11,327 nt of DNA from Candidatus Aerophobota bacterium (lineage in GTDB: Bacteria > Aerophobota > Aerophobia > Aerophobales > AE-B3A): contig DAOVGK010000048.1 of NCBI GenBank assembly GCA_030672445.1, positions 1-11,327 of the forward strand. Reading direction: 5' to 3'. The translations under genes were made by a program, and so were the position numbers. The notes below the pieces were generated by a model. That model did not search any database and was not told the origin of the DNA. It was given only the letters and a program-made list of their open reading frames with translations. Shown piece by piece: positions 1 to 5,823 of this stretch (position 1 is the first letter of the stretch; every line of letters starts with the position of its first letter).

Positions 1-963
1 CTGCCTGAGATTGAACCAGCTTCTCTGCAGGAGGACCTTTCTCGTCGGGATTTCGTCGTAAATACTATGGCCATCGATCTTGCCCCTGAAAGATTTGGAA
101 ATCTGATAGATTTCTTTGGCGGACAGCTTGACCTTGAGCAAAAGAAGGTGAGAGTTTTACATGAAGATAGCTTTACCGAAGATCCAACCAGAGTCTTTCG
201 TGCAGTAAGATTCGAGCAGAGATACGCCTTTACCCTGGAGGAGCGTACGGCTAGGCTAATGGAAGAAGCCCTTAGAAGTAAAGCTCTGAGCCGATTGAGT
301 GGAGAAAGGATTCGGGAAGAATTGATTCAAATTCTAGAGGAAGACAGACCAGGTAAAGTCATTCATCGCATGCAACAACTGGGTGTTCTTGAGGCTGTTC
401 ATCCTAAGCTCCAGCTTACCCTGGAAAAAGAAAAAAAACTAGACTATCTAGTGGATATCTTTGCCCGTTTCCAGATTCTTTTCTCCAGAAAAGTCAAGAG
501 GTGGCTGATTCGTCTGTTATTGTTATTAGATGATATGAGTCAGGTTGAGGTAGAAGAATTCTGTCAGAGATACCGCTTTAGTAGAGAAGAAAGGGATTCC
601 CTTATCAGAGGTAGGCTGGGAGCAGAAAAGATAGTTAGAAAGTTAGGTCCTCCGGGATCACTTGCTCCGAGTTTTGTTTACCACTTGCTTGAGCCCTTTT
701 CTCAGGAGGTTTTACTATTTGCTATAGCTAAAACGGGAGAGAAAATGCTGGAACGCTGGATATTCCATTATCTAGCAAAATTGAAGCAGGTAAAAGTTGA
801 GATAGACGGAAACGACCTAAAACGTCTGGGCTACGCACCTTCCCCAAGATTCAGTCAGATTTTGCAGGAGCTAAAAAAAGCCCGATTGGACGGAAGAATA
901 AAGACGAAAGAAGAGGAAATAAAGTATGTAGGGGATAATTTTCCCCTCAAGGAAAAAAAATGA
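1..963 (+). CDS. cca: CCA-adding tRNA nucleotidyltransferase / poly(A) polymerase family, C-terminal part (5' end outside window)
   Basis: The reading frame is open from base 1, so the start and the N-terminal catalytic GS/DxD motif lie upstream; 320 residues are visible. Seen: LSRRDFVVNTMA at residues 13-24, the conserved block after the nucleotidyltransferase palm, then HEDSFTEDPTRVFRAVRFE around residues 54-72, the neck motif that reads ATP/CTP through EDPTR-type residues. A long helical body and tail follow, including LDGRIKTKEEE near the end, as in class II CCA enzymes. Known family role: template-independent addition or repair of the 3' CCA end of tRNA; the same fold also includes poly(A) polymerases and A-adding enzymes, which cannot be separated here. 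The stop overlaps the next start as ATGA, so the two genes are probably co-transcribed and translationally coupled. An internal ATG at 67 is not the start because the motif begins before it. Confidence 0.9.
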   Translation: MPEIEPASLQEDLSRRDFVVNTMAIDLAPERFGNLIDFFGGQLDLEQKKVRVLHEDSFTEDPTRVFRAVRFEQRYAFTLEERTARLMEEALRSKALSRLSGERIREELIQILEEDRPGKVIHRMQQLGVLEAVHPKLQLTLEKEKKLDYLVDIFARFQILFSRKVKRWLIRLLLLLDDMSQVEVEEFCQRYRFSREERDSLIRGRLGAEKIVRKLGPPGSLAPSFVYHLLEPFSQEVLLFAIAKTGEKMLERWIFHYLAKLKQVKVEIDGNDLKRLGYAPSPRFSQILQELKKARLDGRIKTKEEEIKYVGDNFPLKEKK

Positions 964-1601
964 GAGTACTTATCTTATTTTCTTCTCTCATAATTTTACT
1001 TTTCTCTATAATTCTGCACGAATGTGCACATGGGCTTGCGGCTGAGCGTCATGGTGATCCCACGGCAAGACAGGCAGGAAGGATTACCCTCAATCCTATT
1101 CCTCATCTGGACCCCATCGGCTCGGTCCTTCTACCAGGCATTATGATCCTGATGAGTCTTTTTGGAGCTCCTGCAATCATATTTGGCTGGGCCAAGCCGG
1201 TTCCCATAAATCCCTATAATTTAAATGATCCCAAGCGAGATATGATGTGGATTGGATTGGCAGGTCCGGCTACCAATTTCGGCGTCGCTCTTATTTTAAC
1301 TCTTCTTTTTCGCCTTCTGGTCTTCCCGGCATCTCTAGCGGCGATCATTCTTTTTTACGGAGTTACCATCAATCTTTTGCTGGCTATCTTTAATTTAATT
1401 CCCATCCCTCCCCTTGATGGTTCCCGAATTTTGACCGGGCTTCTCCCCGAGGAGTATAGTTACCGATTGAGCAGAATTGAACCCTTTGGTTTCATCATCC
1501 TCATTATCTTACTTATAAGCGGGATTTTCAACTTTGTCTTCATGGGGGTCCTCAAGTTAAGTATGCTTCTTACAGGAATGCCCTGGGGTCTTTTAGGATA
1601 G
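960..1601 (+). CDS. Site-2 protease (M50) family intramembrane zinc metallopeptidase
   Basis: 213 residues, about the usual length of the small YwhC-type M50 proteins. Seen: a hydrophobic first helix carrying the zinc-binding HECAH (HExxH) at residues 20-24; NPIPHLDPIGS at 45-55; GWAKPVPINP at 76-85; AGPATNF at 101-107; and NLIPIPPLDGSRIL at 145-158, where Asp153 is the expected third zinc ligand. At least four further hydrophobic segments follow, so this is an inner-membrane enzyme cutting substrates within the bilayer. The catalytic set is complete, so activity is likely, but no substrate can be inferred: there is no PDZ domain and no adjacent anti-sigma factor gene. The start overlaps the upstream stop (ATGA), and AAGGA at 949-953 sits six bases before it. 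Confidence 0.92.
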   Translation: MRVLILFSSLIILLFSIILHECAHGLAAERHGDPTARQAGRITLNPIPHLDPIGSVLLPGIMILMSLFGAPAIIFGWAKPVPINPYNLNDPKRDMMWIGLAGPATNFGVALILTLLFRLLVFPASLAAIILFYGVTINLLLAIFNLIPIPPLDGSRILTGLLPEEYSYRLSRIEPFGFIILIILLISGIFNFVFMGVLKLSMLLTGMPWGLLG

Positions 1602-1668
1602 TAAGGATTTCCAGAGCAGCTATATTCCTCGTTATGCTTCCTAAAAGGTGGCTGAATCACTCTTTGGC

Positions 1669-1677
1669 TGCTATAAT
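1669..1677 (+). promoter_or_regulatory. Possible extended -10 promoter element (TGCTATAAT)
   Basis: A perfect extended -10 (TG, one base, TATAAT) lies in the 139-base gap after the M50 gene. There is no good -35 at 17 bases. Transcription would run into the 3' end of the 481-residue gene in antisense. The rest of the gap holds no convincing terminator, RNA gene or coding region. Chance occurrence is quite possible. Confidence 0.25.
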
Positions 1678-1740
1678 GTATTTGTCTGTCCCTTTAAAGA
1701 GTTCGTGGCGTATCTTTTATAGGAAGGTTTAGTTACGGGA

Positions 1741-3186
1741 CTACGTTTTCCTGTGGATCCGCACTTTCACTCCGATACCGGGTCCCGCAGTGTAGTGATA
1801 GTAGGTAATGGTGTTCTTACCAGGTATGACCATGGACGTTATGTCATAATAAGAGCCCTTGCCTGTGGCCTCACGGACCTCTTTCCCTTTGGCATAGTCG
1901 TGGATGATGCCACCGAGCTTCTGGTCAAAGCGCATAAATTTCCAAGCATACTTTCCGTTGACCTTCAGCCAGGCCGTCCATCCCCCGTACATGTTTTGTT
2001 CATCCTTACCGTGCCCATAGATGGCCACTTCCACCTTCTCGAAGTCTTGGGGTAGGTTGATCATCCAGGTCTTGGGGGCCTCATAGTGAGTGATGGTGCC
2101 GAGATCCTGAGTAACGATTCGCTCAGCAGGCGGCGGTACAGGAGTCTTCGAGAATTTGGTGTATCCTCGGGTGAGCTCCAGGCCGTTATCGAGCTTCTCT
2201 TGGACGAGGGCCAGCGCATCCGAGTAATCCTCGTTGATCATCGCCTCGTACCCGCGTTTTTCTTCGAGATAGGTCTGGTAGGGCTGGTAGTGCTGGTAGA
2301 TCTCGTTGACTATACTGCCCAGACTTTCATACATAGCCTTGGTCTTCTCTTCCGTGAGGAGTTCGAAGTCGCTGGGGATCTGGTCCCGCAGTCGGTCCTT
2401 CATGGTACTCAAAACGTCTTTAACCTGGCTAATAACGTCGGCGCCGGGACGCAGGGCAGTGATCAGACCCATAGCCGGAACGATCTTGGAATAGGCCTCG
2501 CGGGCGCGGGTTTCCAGGGCTTCGAGTTCGTCGTAGCTTACCTCCTCCTTGCCCTGCAGGGAGAGAGCTATGGACTCGATGGTCTTGAGCTCGTCGCGCG
2601 TGTCCTTGCAGAGTTTCACCGCCATGGCCCGGAGGTGGTTGTCGGGATTCTTGATCATGTCCTCTACCGTACTGCGCAGGGCACTCCTGGCAACCTTCTT
2701 GGCAACGACCTTAGTCAGCTGGCTGGTGTCTCCGGTCATGTAAATCACGCCCACGTCGACCAGCGCACGCGACGCGCTATCTCTGAAGAAAAGCGCCACC
2801 TGCGCCGCGGCCTCCCACTTGAGGAACTCCTCGATGTTTTTCTGCTGCTGGCGGTTGAACCGGATGGCCGGGTCACTGGTGTGTCGATAGTGGAGCATCG
2901 AGGCATAGCCGGCTGGTTCGGAGAGGCTGGGGTCCTTGATGATATTACCGTGCTCGTCGGTAATGATCATGCAGGGCTTGAAGTCCACCGCTCTCTCGTA
3001 GACATAAAGGGTCTTGTCCTTGACCAGCACCTGGTTCCTAAGATCGAACCCGGGATGGACGTAGGTCTTGCCCCCAACCCCCTCTTGAGATTGTACCTCT
3101 GCTAAGCCCATGTTCCACAGACATCCTAATGCCAAAACAGTACTCAAAACCATGCCCCCAAAAACTTTCACTTTTTTTGAAATCAT
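1741..3186 (-). CDS. Exported two-part protein of unknown function: helical middle and C-terminal beta-rich domain
   Basis: I do not recognise this 481-residue protein. Residues 1-30 look like a Sec signal peptide: basic MISKKVK, a hydrophobic core, and then LALGC and GLAEVQ. Cleavage after GLA (signal peptidase I) seems likelier than lipidation, because ALGC is a poor lipobox. Residues 40-105 contain short beta-like stretches. Residues 110-340 are rich in Glu, Lys, Arg, Ala and Leu and are probably a helical bundle. VPPPA near 350 looks like a linker. Residues 360-481 are rich in Gly, Tyr and Trp with alternating hydrophobics and resemble a beta-sandwich binding domain; the fold is inferred. 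The start is fixed by AAGGAGG seven bases upstream. Base composition is high (about 55% GC in a sampled line) against about 37% in the divergent neighbour. The long open frame on the opposite strand (2086-3105) is a codon-phase shadow of this gene. Confidence 0.8.
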   Translation of the reverse strand: MISKKVKVFGGMVLSTVLALGCLWNMGLAEVQSQEGVGGKTYVHPGFDLRNQVLVKDKTLYVYERAVDFKPCMIITDEHGNIIKDPSLSEPAGYASMLHYRHTSDPAIRFNRQQQKNIEEFLKWEAAAQVALFFRDSASRALVDVGVIYMTGDTSQLTKVVAKKVARSALRSTVEDMIKNPDNHLRAMAVKLCKDTRDELKTIESIALSLQGKEEVSYDELEALETRAREAYSKIVPAMGLITALRPGADVISQVKDVLSTMKDRLRDQIPSDFELLTEEKTKAMYESLGSIVNEIYQHYQPYQTYLEEKRGYEAMINEDYSDALALVQEKLDNGLELTRGYTKFSKTPVPPPAERIVTQDLGTITHYEAPKTWMINLPQDFEKVEVAIYGHGKDEQNMYGGWTAWLKVNGKYAWKFMRFDQKLGGIIHDYAKGKEVREATGKGSYYDITSMVIPGKNTITYYHYTAGPGIGVKVRIHRKT

Positions 3187-3251
3187 TTCCTTCCCTCCTT
3201 CTGGAGTTGATTTAGCCCCTGTCTATTTTGTTATCAAAAATTGTCGCCGTA

Positions 3252-3272
3252 CCCCACCCCTTGCGGGTGGGG
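3252..3272 (-). promoter_or_regulatory. GC-rich perfect hairpin in the 5' leader of the 481-residue gene
   Basis: CCCCACCC (3252-3259) and GGGTGGGG (3265-3272) form a perfect 8-bp stem with a 5-base loop. It lies between the minus-strand promoter and the start codon, about 30 bases into the predicted transcript. On that strand a five-T run follows about ten bases after the stem, too far for a standard intrinsic terminator. It could stabilise the mRNA, act as a weak attenuator, or be an isolated repeat unit. Confidence 0.45.
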
Positions 3273-3307
3273 AGAACCTCACTTCTCTCCAATTCCTAGC
3301 TAAAAAA

Positions 3308-3336
3308 ATTATAACACGGGAAAAATTTGATGTCAA
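3308..3336 (-). promoter_or_regulatory. Perfect sigma-70/sigma-A promoter for the 481-residue gene
   Basis: On the minus strand TTGACA (3336-3331) and TATAAT (3313-3308) are separated by exactly 17 bases, matching the housekeeping consensus at every core position. The transcript would start near 3301 and carry a leader of about 115 bases containing the GC-rich hairpin, then the AAGGAGG site and the ATG at 3186. Confidence 0.85.
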
Positions 3337-3441
3337 TATCTGGCCTTTTCGCCGGTTGCTGTATATCAGCTTTGAGTTGTTTCTGCCTTCTTCACTTCTT
3401 TCCTCTCAAATGTAGACTCTACTTACACTGCAAGCATACGT

Positions 3442-3470
3442 TTGACATACATACGAGAGATACGTATAAT
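3442..3470 (+). promoter_or_regulatory. Perfect sigma-70/sigma-A promoter, divergent, upstream of the 524-residue gene
   Basis: TTGACA (3442-3447), a 17-base spacer and TATAAT (3465-3470) match the consensus exactly. The transcript would start near 3477, giving a leader of roughly 218 bases before the next confident start codon at 3695. The -10 overlaps the palindrome ATACGTAT (3460-3467), a possible repressor contact. The ATG inside the -10 (3469) lies upstream of the expected transcription start and so is not a usable start codon. Confidence 0.85.
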
Positions 3471-3472
3471 GA

Positions 3473-3667
3473 AAACTGGACAGCCTACATTGCCTCAGTG
3501 GGATTACTGGTGTTTTCTTTGCCTCAGGGGTTTTGGCACTTGATACCATCGAGCCGACGTGGTCTAGGTTGTGGGGAGAACGTGAGAACGATTCGGGCGC
3601 CGGTGTTGTCATCGAGGCCGGGGTAACGTTTATCCAGGAGGGGTCACACAGTTTTGAATGGAACTGA
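3473..3667 (+). pseudogene. Possible gene fragment in the plus-strand leader (weak)
   Basis: A 64-codon open stretch ends at a TGA at 3665-3667. Its second half reads like normal protein, for example ENDSGAGVVIEAGVTF, and its codons are GC-rich at the third position, unlike the AT-rich gene that follows. The first half is hydrophobic and signal-peptide-like (ITGVFFASGVLALD). No ATG or ribosome site starts it; TTG at 3533 is the only plausible start. It could be the decayed remnant of a gene resembling the GC-rich neighbour, or simply a chance open stretch. No family recognised. Confidence 0.25.
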
Positions 3668-3694
3668 AAAGATTGTAGAACTTTGATCAACTGA

Positions 3695-5269
3695 ATGCAA
3701 ATGAAAAGAATCATTAAAACATTAGTGGTAGCTATTATCATTCTCAACAGTATTTTTGTCCATGCTTATTCATTAGAAAAACCCTTTGTTGTTGATTTAC
3801 CAACCGAAAAGTGGATACCCAATACGGTATTATTAGATGGATTTCCAGTTTTCTTTTATAAAGGTCACTGGTATTTATGTTGTGAGGGGGGACTTATTCG
3901 TTTTAATAGTCTTACCGGTGAGCTTTTCATATATTCTTTGCCCCATTTAAAATCAGAATATCCTCGGATTTCAGGAATGGCACGAGTTAACAATACTCTT
4001 TGGATTTCTATTCAACGAGATGATGGAATTCTCATTTTTGACCTTGTAACACAATCCTTTACCGAATCTTTTTCGCTGGCAAAAGGTGCTGGGTTTGGTG
4101 AGGGGACTAATCTAGATATCATCCAAGATTCTTATAATGGAAAAATCTGGGTCTCGAGCTTTAAATACTTGGATGTATTCGATCTTAAAACAAACACCTG
4201 GCAAAGTTTAGATACGATTTTCGCTGAGTTAGGGGTTGGACAGCCTTCAAGTTGGCACAAGGTTTTTCCCGATGGAGATGTTGTATGGGTAAATGCTAGT
4301 GCCCATCAATATTCAAAAGGAGGATTGATTCAATTTGACTGCAAAAATGATAAGAATATGGTATTTCGCAGAGAGTTAGTGGGTTCAGATCGAGAGCCAG
4401 CAAGACTTGATTGGATGTGGTTGATTTCTAGTTCCAACTTTTTGTGGGTCTATTTTAGTTTATACAACGCCTACAATTTTTATATCGCTGTTTATGACAA
4501 GCAGAATAATGCCTGGAAAAGTTACCATCGTGAGAAAATAATTCCTGCCATAGAACTACTTATCAAAGAACTACCAAATGTTAAATGGGCAGGGAATAAT
4601 TTCTTGAAAAGACTTAGGTCTCGTATTCGTGAAGCTAAGTCACTCCCAATTGACCATCCCTATAAGTTCCCATCGAACCAAATAAAATTACTAAGTTCAG
4701 CAGTGAAAAAACTGGAAGTAGCTTTTAAAAAATATGATATAGATGATACATTTGTGAACTACGGTTTGTATAATCGCAGTTTACATAATTCAACAATTTA
4801 TGTAAAAGATGAGCCATGGAGTGAAGTAAAGCCCATTCATAGGTTAAAACTAAATCAAATCAGGTTTGAGCATCTTATTGGTTCAAACGGAGATTATGTA
4901 TTGCTGGAAACGAACAAGGGCCTCGCTTTATTTGACCTAGAGAAATGTGGGCTGAAATATTTAAACCCTTTAACAAGATTGAGTGGAGATAAATTGAGTA
5001 TTTTGTGGTCAAAAAATCGCAAAAGGGCAACTATCCTTGAATACCATGAACCCGTTTGTGAATATGGAGAATATTATGGTTTCAAATTATTAGATTTTGA
5101 AAGTCTGAAAATCACCGAGATTGAAGAGTCAGGTGAACTTAAATCAGAGATATTCAAACCTTTGTCAAAGGCATTCGAACCTTTACCACAAAATAGAGCG
5201 TTATTACAAAACAAAGAAATTATATTACGATGGGATGGGCTATTAATAAAAAATCTCAAAAAATATTGA
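3695..5269 (+). CDS. Exported beta-propeller-like protein of unknown function
   Basis: 524 residues. Residues 1-24 form a clear signal peptide (KR, then TLVVAIIILNSIFVHA, cleavage likely after VHA). Blade-like repeats follow, with an IWV/LWI strand and then a FDLxTxxW-type strand: about 65-77 (GGLIRFNSLTGEL), 102-122, 151-172 (KYLDVFDLKTNTWQSL), 197-215, 250-277 and 403-423. This pattern resembles periplasmic propellers of the two-component-regulator sensor type. Residues 283-350 are charged and helical and interrupt the repeats. No kinase, membrane anchor or enzyme motif is visible, so it is probably a free periplasmic or extracellular propeller. The frame is closed by TGA directly before the ATG at 3695; ATG at 3701 is an equally possible start, and neither has a strong ribosome site. 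Low GC content (about 37% in a sampled line) sets it apart from the divergent gene. Confidence 0.8.
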   Translation: MQMKRIIKTLVVAIIILNSIFVHAYSLEKPFVVDLPTEKWIPNTVLLDGFPVFFYKGHWYLCCEGGLIRFNSLTGELFIYSLPHLKSEYPRISGMARVNNTLWISIQRDDGILIFDLVTQSFTESFSLAKGAGFGEGTNLDIIQDSYNGKIWVSSFKYLDVFDLKTNTWQSLDTIFAELGVGQPSSWHKVFPDGDVVWVNASAHQYSKGGLIQFDCKNDKNMVFRRELVGSDREPARLDWMWLISSSNFLWVYFSLYNAYNFYIAVYDKQNNAWKSYHREKIIPAIELLIKELPNVKWAGNNFLKRLRSRIREAKSLPIDHPYKFPSNQIKLLSSAVKKLEVAFKKYDIDDTFVNYGLYNRSLHNSTIYVKDEPWSEVKPIHRLKLNQIRFEHLIGSNGDYVLLETNKGLALFDLEKCGLKYLNPLTRLSGDKLSILWSKNRKRATILEYHEPVCEYGEYYGFKLLDFESLKITEIEESGELKSEIFKPLSKAFEPLPQNRALLQNKEIILRWDGLLIKNLKKY

Positions 5270-5380
5270 TTAAAAAAGTTTTTTTCTCCCGCTTAATTCC
5301 TTTAGGGTTCAGATATCGCGGAGACGCCATCTGAAATGGCTGGCAAATACTGAAGGGGGGTGGTAAGAATACTCAATTAA

Positions 5381-5414
5381 ACCCTGTTAGATGTTTGCTA
5401 CTATCTAACGGGGT
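5381..5414 (+). repeat. 12-bp stem-loop (inverted repeat)
   Basis: CCCTGTTAGAT (5382-5392) pairs with ATCTAACGGGG (5403-5413) around a 10-base loop, with one G-U pair and an extra outer A-T pair. It could be a Rho-independent-like end for the propeller gene, but no T-run follows, so a leader structure or processing site is equally likely. Confidence 0.55.
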
Positions 5415-5457
5415 AAATCTTCTGAAACGAGTTTTTAATGAGGGTTCTCGTGTGTTT

Positions 5458-5521
5458 AATAATGTTGTCATTGGAGAGGTTAGAACGCTATCTTGCTTCT
5501 ACCTCCGAAAGAAACATTATT
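5458..5521 (+). promoter_or_regulatory. Long inverted repeat in the RRM gene leader
   Basis: AATAATGTT (5458-5466) and AACATTATT (5513-5521) are perfect reverse complements; inside them GGAGAGGT and ACCTCC can pair with a two-base bulge. The 3' arm ends about 24 bases before the AGGAG site (5546-5550). The fold is AU-rich at its base and could melt or be bound by the RRM protein, which would allow temperature-dependent or autogenous control (inference). Confidence 0.4.
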
Positions 5522-5556
5522 GGACAGAGAGAGACAAAAAAGAAAAGGAGTTTAGA

Positions 5557-5823
5557 ATGCAAGGTAGCAAACTTTATGTAGGGAATCTTAGTTTTTCTGT
5601 AACTAAGGAGCAGTTGGAAGAATTGTTTTCCAATTATGGTGAAGTCAGGCAAGTCAATGTAATCGAAGGTAGAGGTTTTGGATTTGTTGAAATGTCTAAC
5701 CCATCGGAAGCTGAAAAAGCAAAAGAAGCATTGAATGGTTCCGATTTCAAAGGACGCAGCTTGAAAGTTGACGAAGCTCGCCCACCCAGAAATAGACAAA
5801 GAAGGGATTATGGAAGGTATTAG
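5557..5823 (+). CDS. Small single-RRM RNA-binding protein
   Basis: 88 residues from the ATG at 5557, chosen because AGGAG sits six bases upstream and the RRM fold begins immediately; an earlier in-frame ATG at 5395 would add 54 residues without homology to the domain. Seen: RNP-2 LYVGNL at residues 6-11, RNP-1 RGFGFVEM at about 42-49 with the RNA-stacking aromatics, the typical helix (TKEQLEELFSNYGEV) and a basic tail RPPRNRQRRDYGRY. Known family: cyanobacterial-type Rbp and similar bacterial RRM proteins, which bind single-stranded RNA; some are induced by cold. The specific target here is unknown. The protein is cytoplasmic. The gene is convergent with purM and shares four bases with it at the stops. 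Confidence 0.92.
   Translation: MQGSKLYVGNLSFSVTKEQLEELFSNYGEVRQVNVIEGRGFGFVEMSNPSEAEKAKEALNGSDFKGRSLKVDEARPPRNRQRRDYGRY

Larger units (their letters stand above)
3187..3694. other. 508-base divergent intergenic region
   Basis: The region between the two exported-protein genes holds two back-to-back consensus promoters, a GC-rich hairpin in the minus-strand leader and an open fragment in the plus-strand leader. Between the -35 boxes are small inverted repeats that could be operators: GCTG-N5-CAGC at 3358-3370 and GTAGA-C-TCTAC at 3412-3422, the latter ending about 20 bases upstream of the plus-strand -35. ATACG recurs at 3436, 3451 and 3460. The 11-mer GTGGGGAGAAC occurs at 3267 and 3571. 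I see no tRNA and no clear transposase remnant. Confidence 0.6.
5270..5556 (+). other. Structured 287-base region upstream of the RRM gene
   Basis: No confident gene. The open frame from 5395 is only an upstream extension of the RRM gene and lacks a start signal. The region holds a small hairpin GCCAT-N5-ATGGC (5326-5340) and two longer inverted repeats listed separately. A weak promoter-like pair TTGTCA (5465-5470) and TATCTT (5489-5494) has an 18-base spacer. It does not match any riboswitch class I can recall. It probably serves as the 3' end of the propeller transcript and the 5' leader of the RRM gene. Confidence 0.45.

Noticed and set aside
1602..1740. Open stretch after the M50 gene (translation containing VMLPKRWLNHSLAAIMY)
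   Set aside because: No start signal, no family resemblance, only about 45 codons; chance is the simpler explanation.
2086..3105. A 339-codon open frame on the plus strand opposite the 481-residue gene
   Set aside because: It mirrors a GC-rich coding gene in the antisense phase, has low-complexity valine/leucine/aspartate-rich translation, no ribosome site and no recognisable motif. The minus-strand gene has a signal peptide, strong ribosome site and promoter.
3252..3272. CCCCTTGCGGG-like hairpin as a CRISPR repeat
   Set aside because: Only one full copy is present and there are no spacers or cas genes.
3406..3747. 113-codon minus-strand open frame across the divergent intergenic region
   Set aside because: It runs antisense through the consensus plus-strand promoter and into the propeller gene start, has no good ribosome site, and its translation looks unstructured.
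5270..5300. A-run/T-run after the propeller stop as an intrinsic terminator
   Set aside because: The pairing would be only A-T with a one-base loop and no GC stem, so it does not form a standard terminator.
5395..5556. 54-codon N-terminal extension of the RRM protein from an ATG at 5395
   Set aside because: No ribosome site precedes 5395, the ATG lies inside a stem-loop, and the AGGAG before 5557 together with the RRM boundary supports the shorter 88-residue protein.
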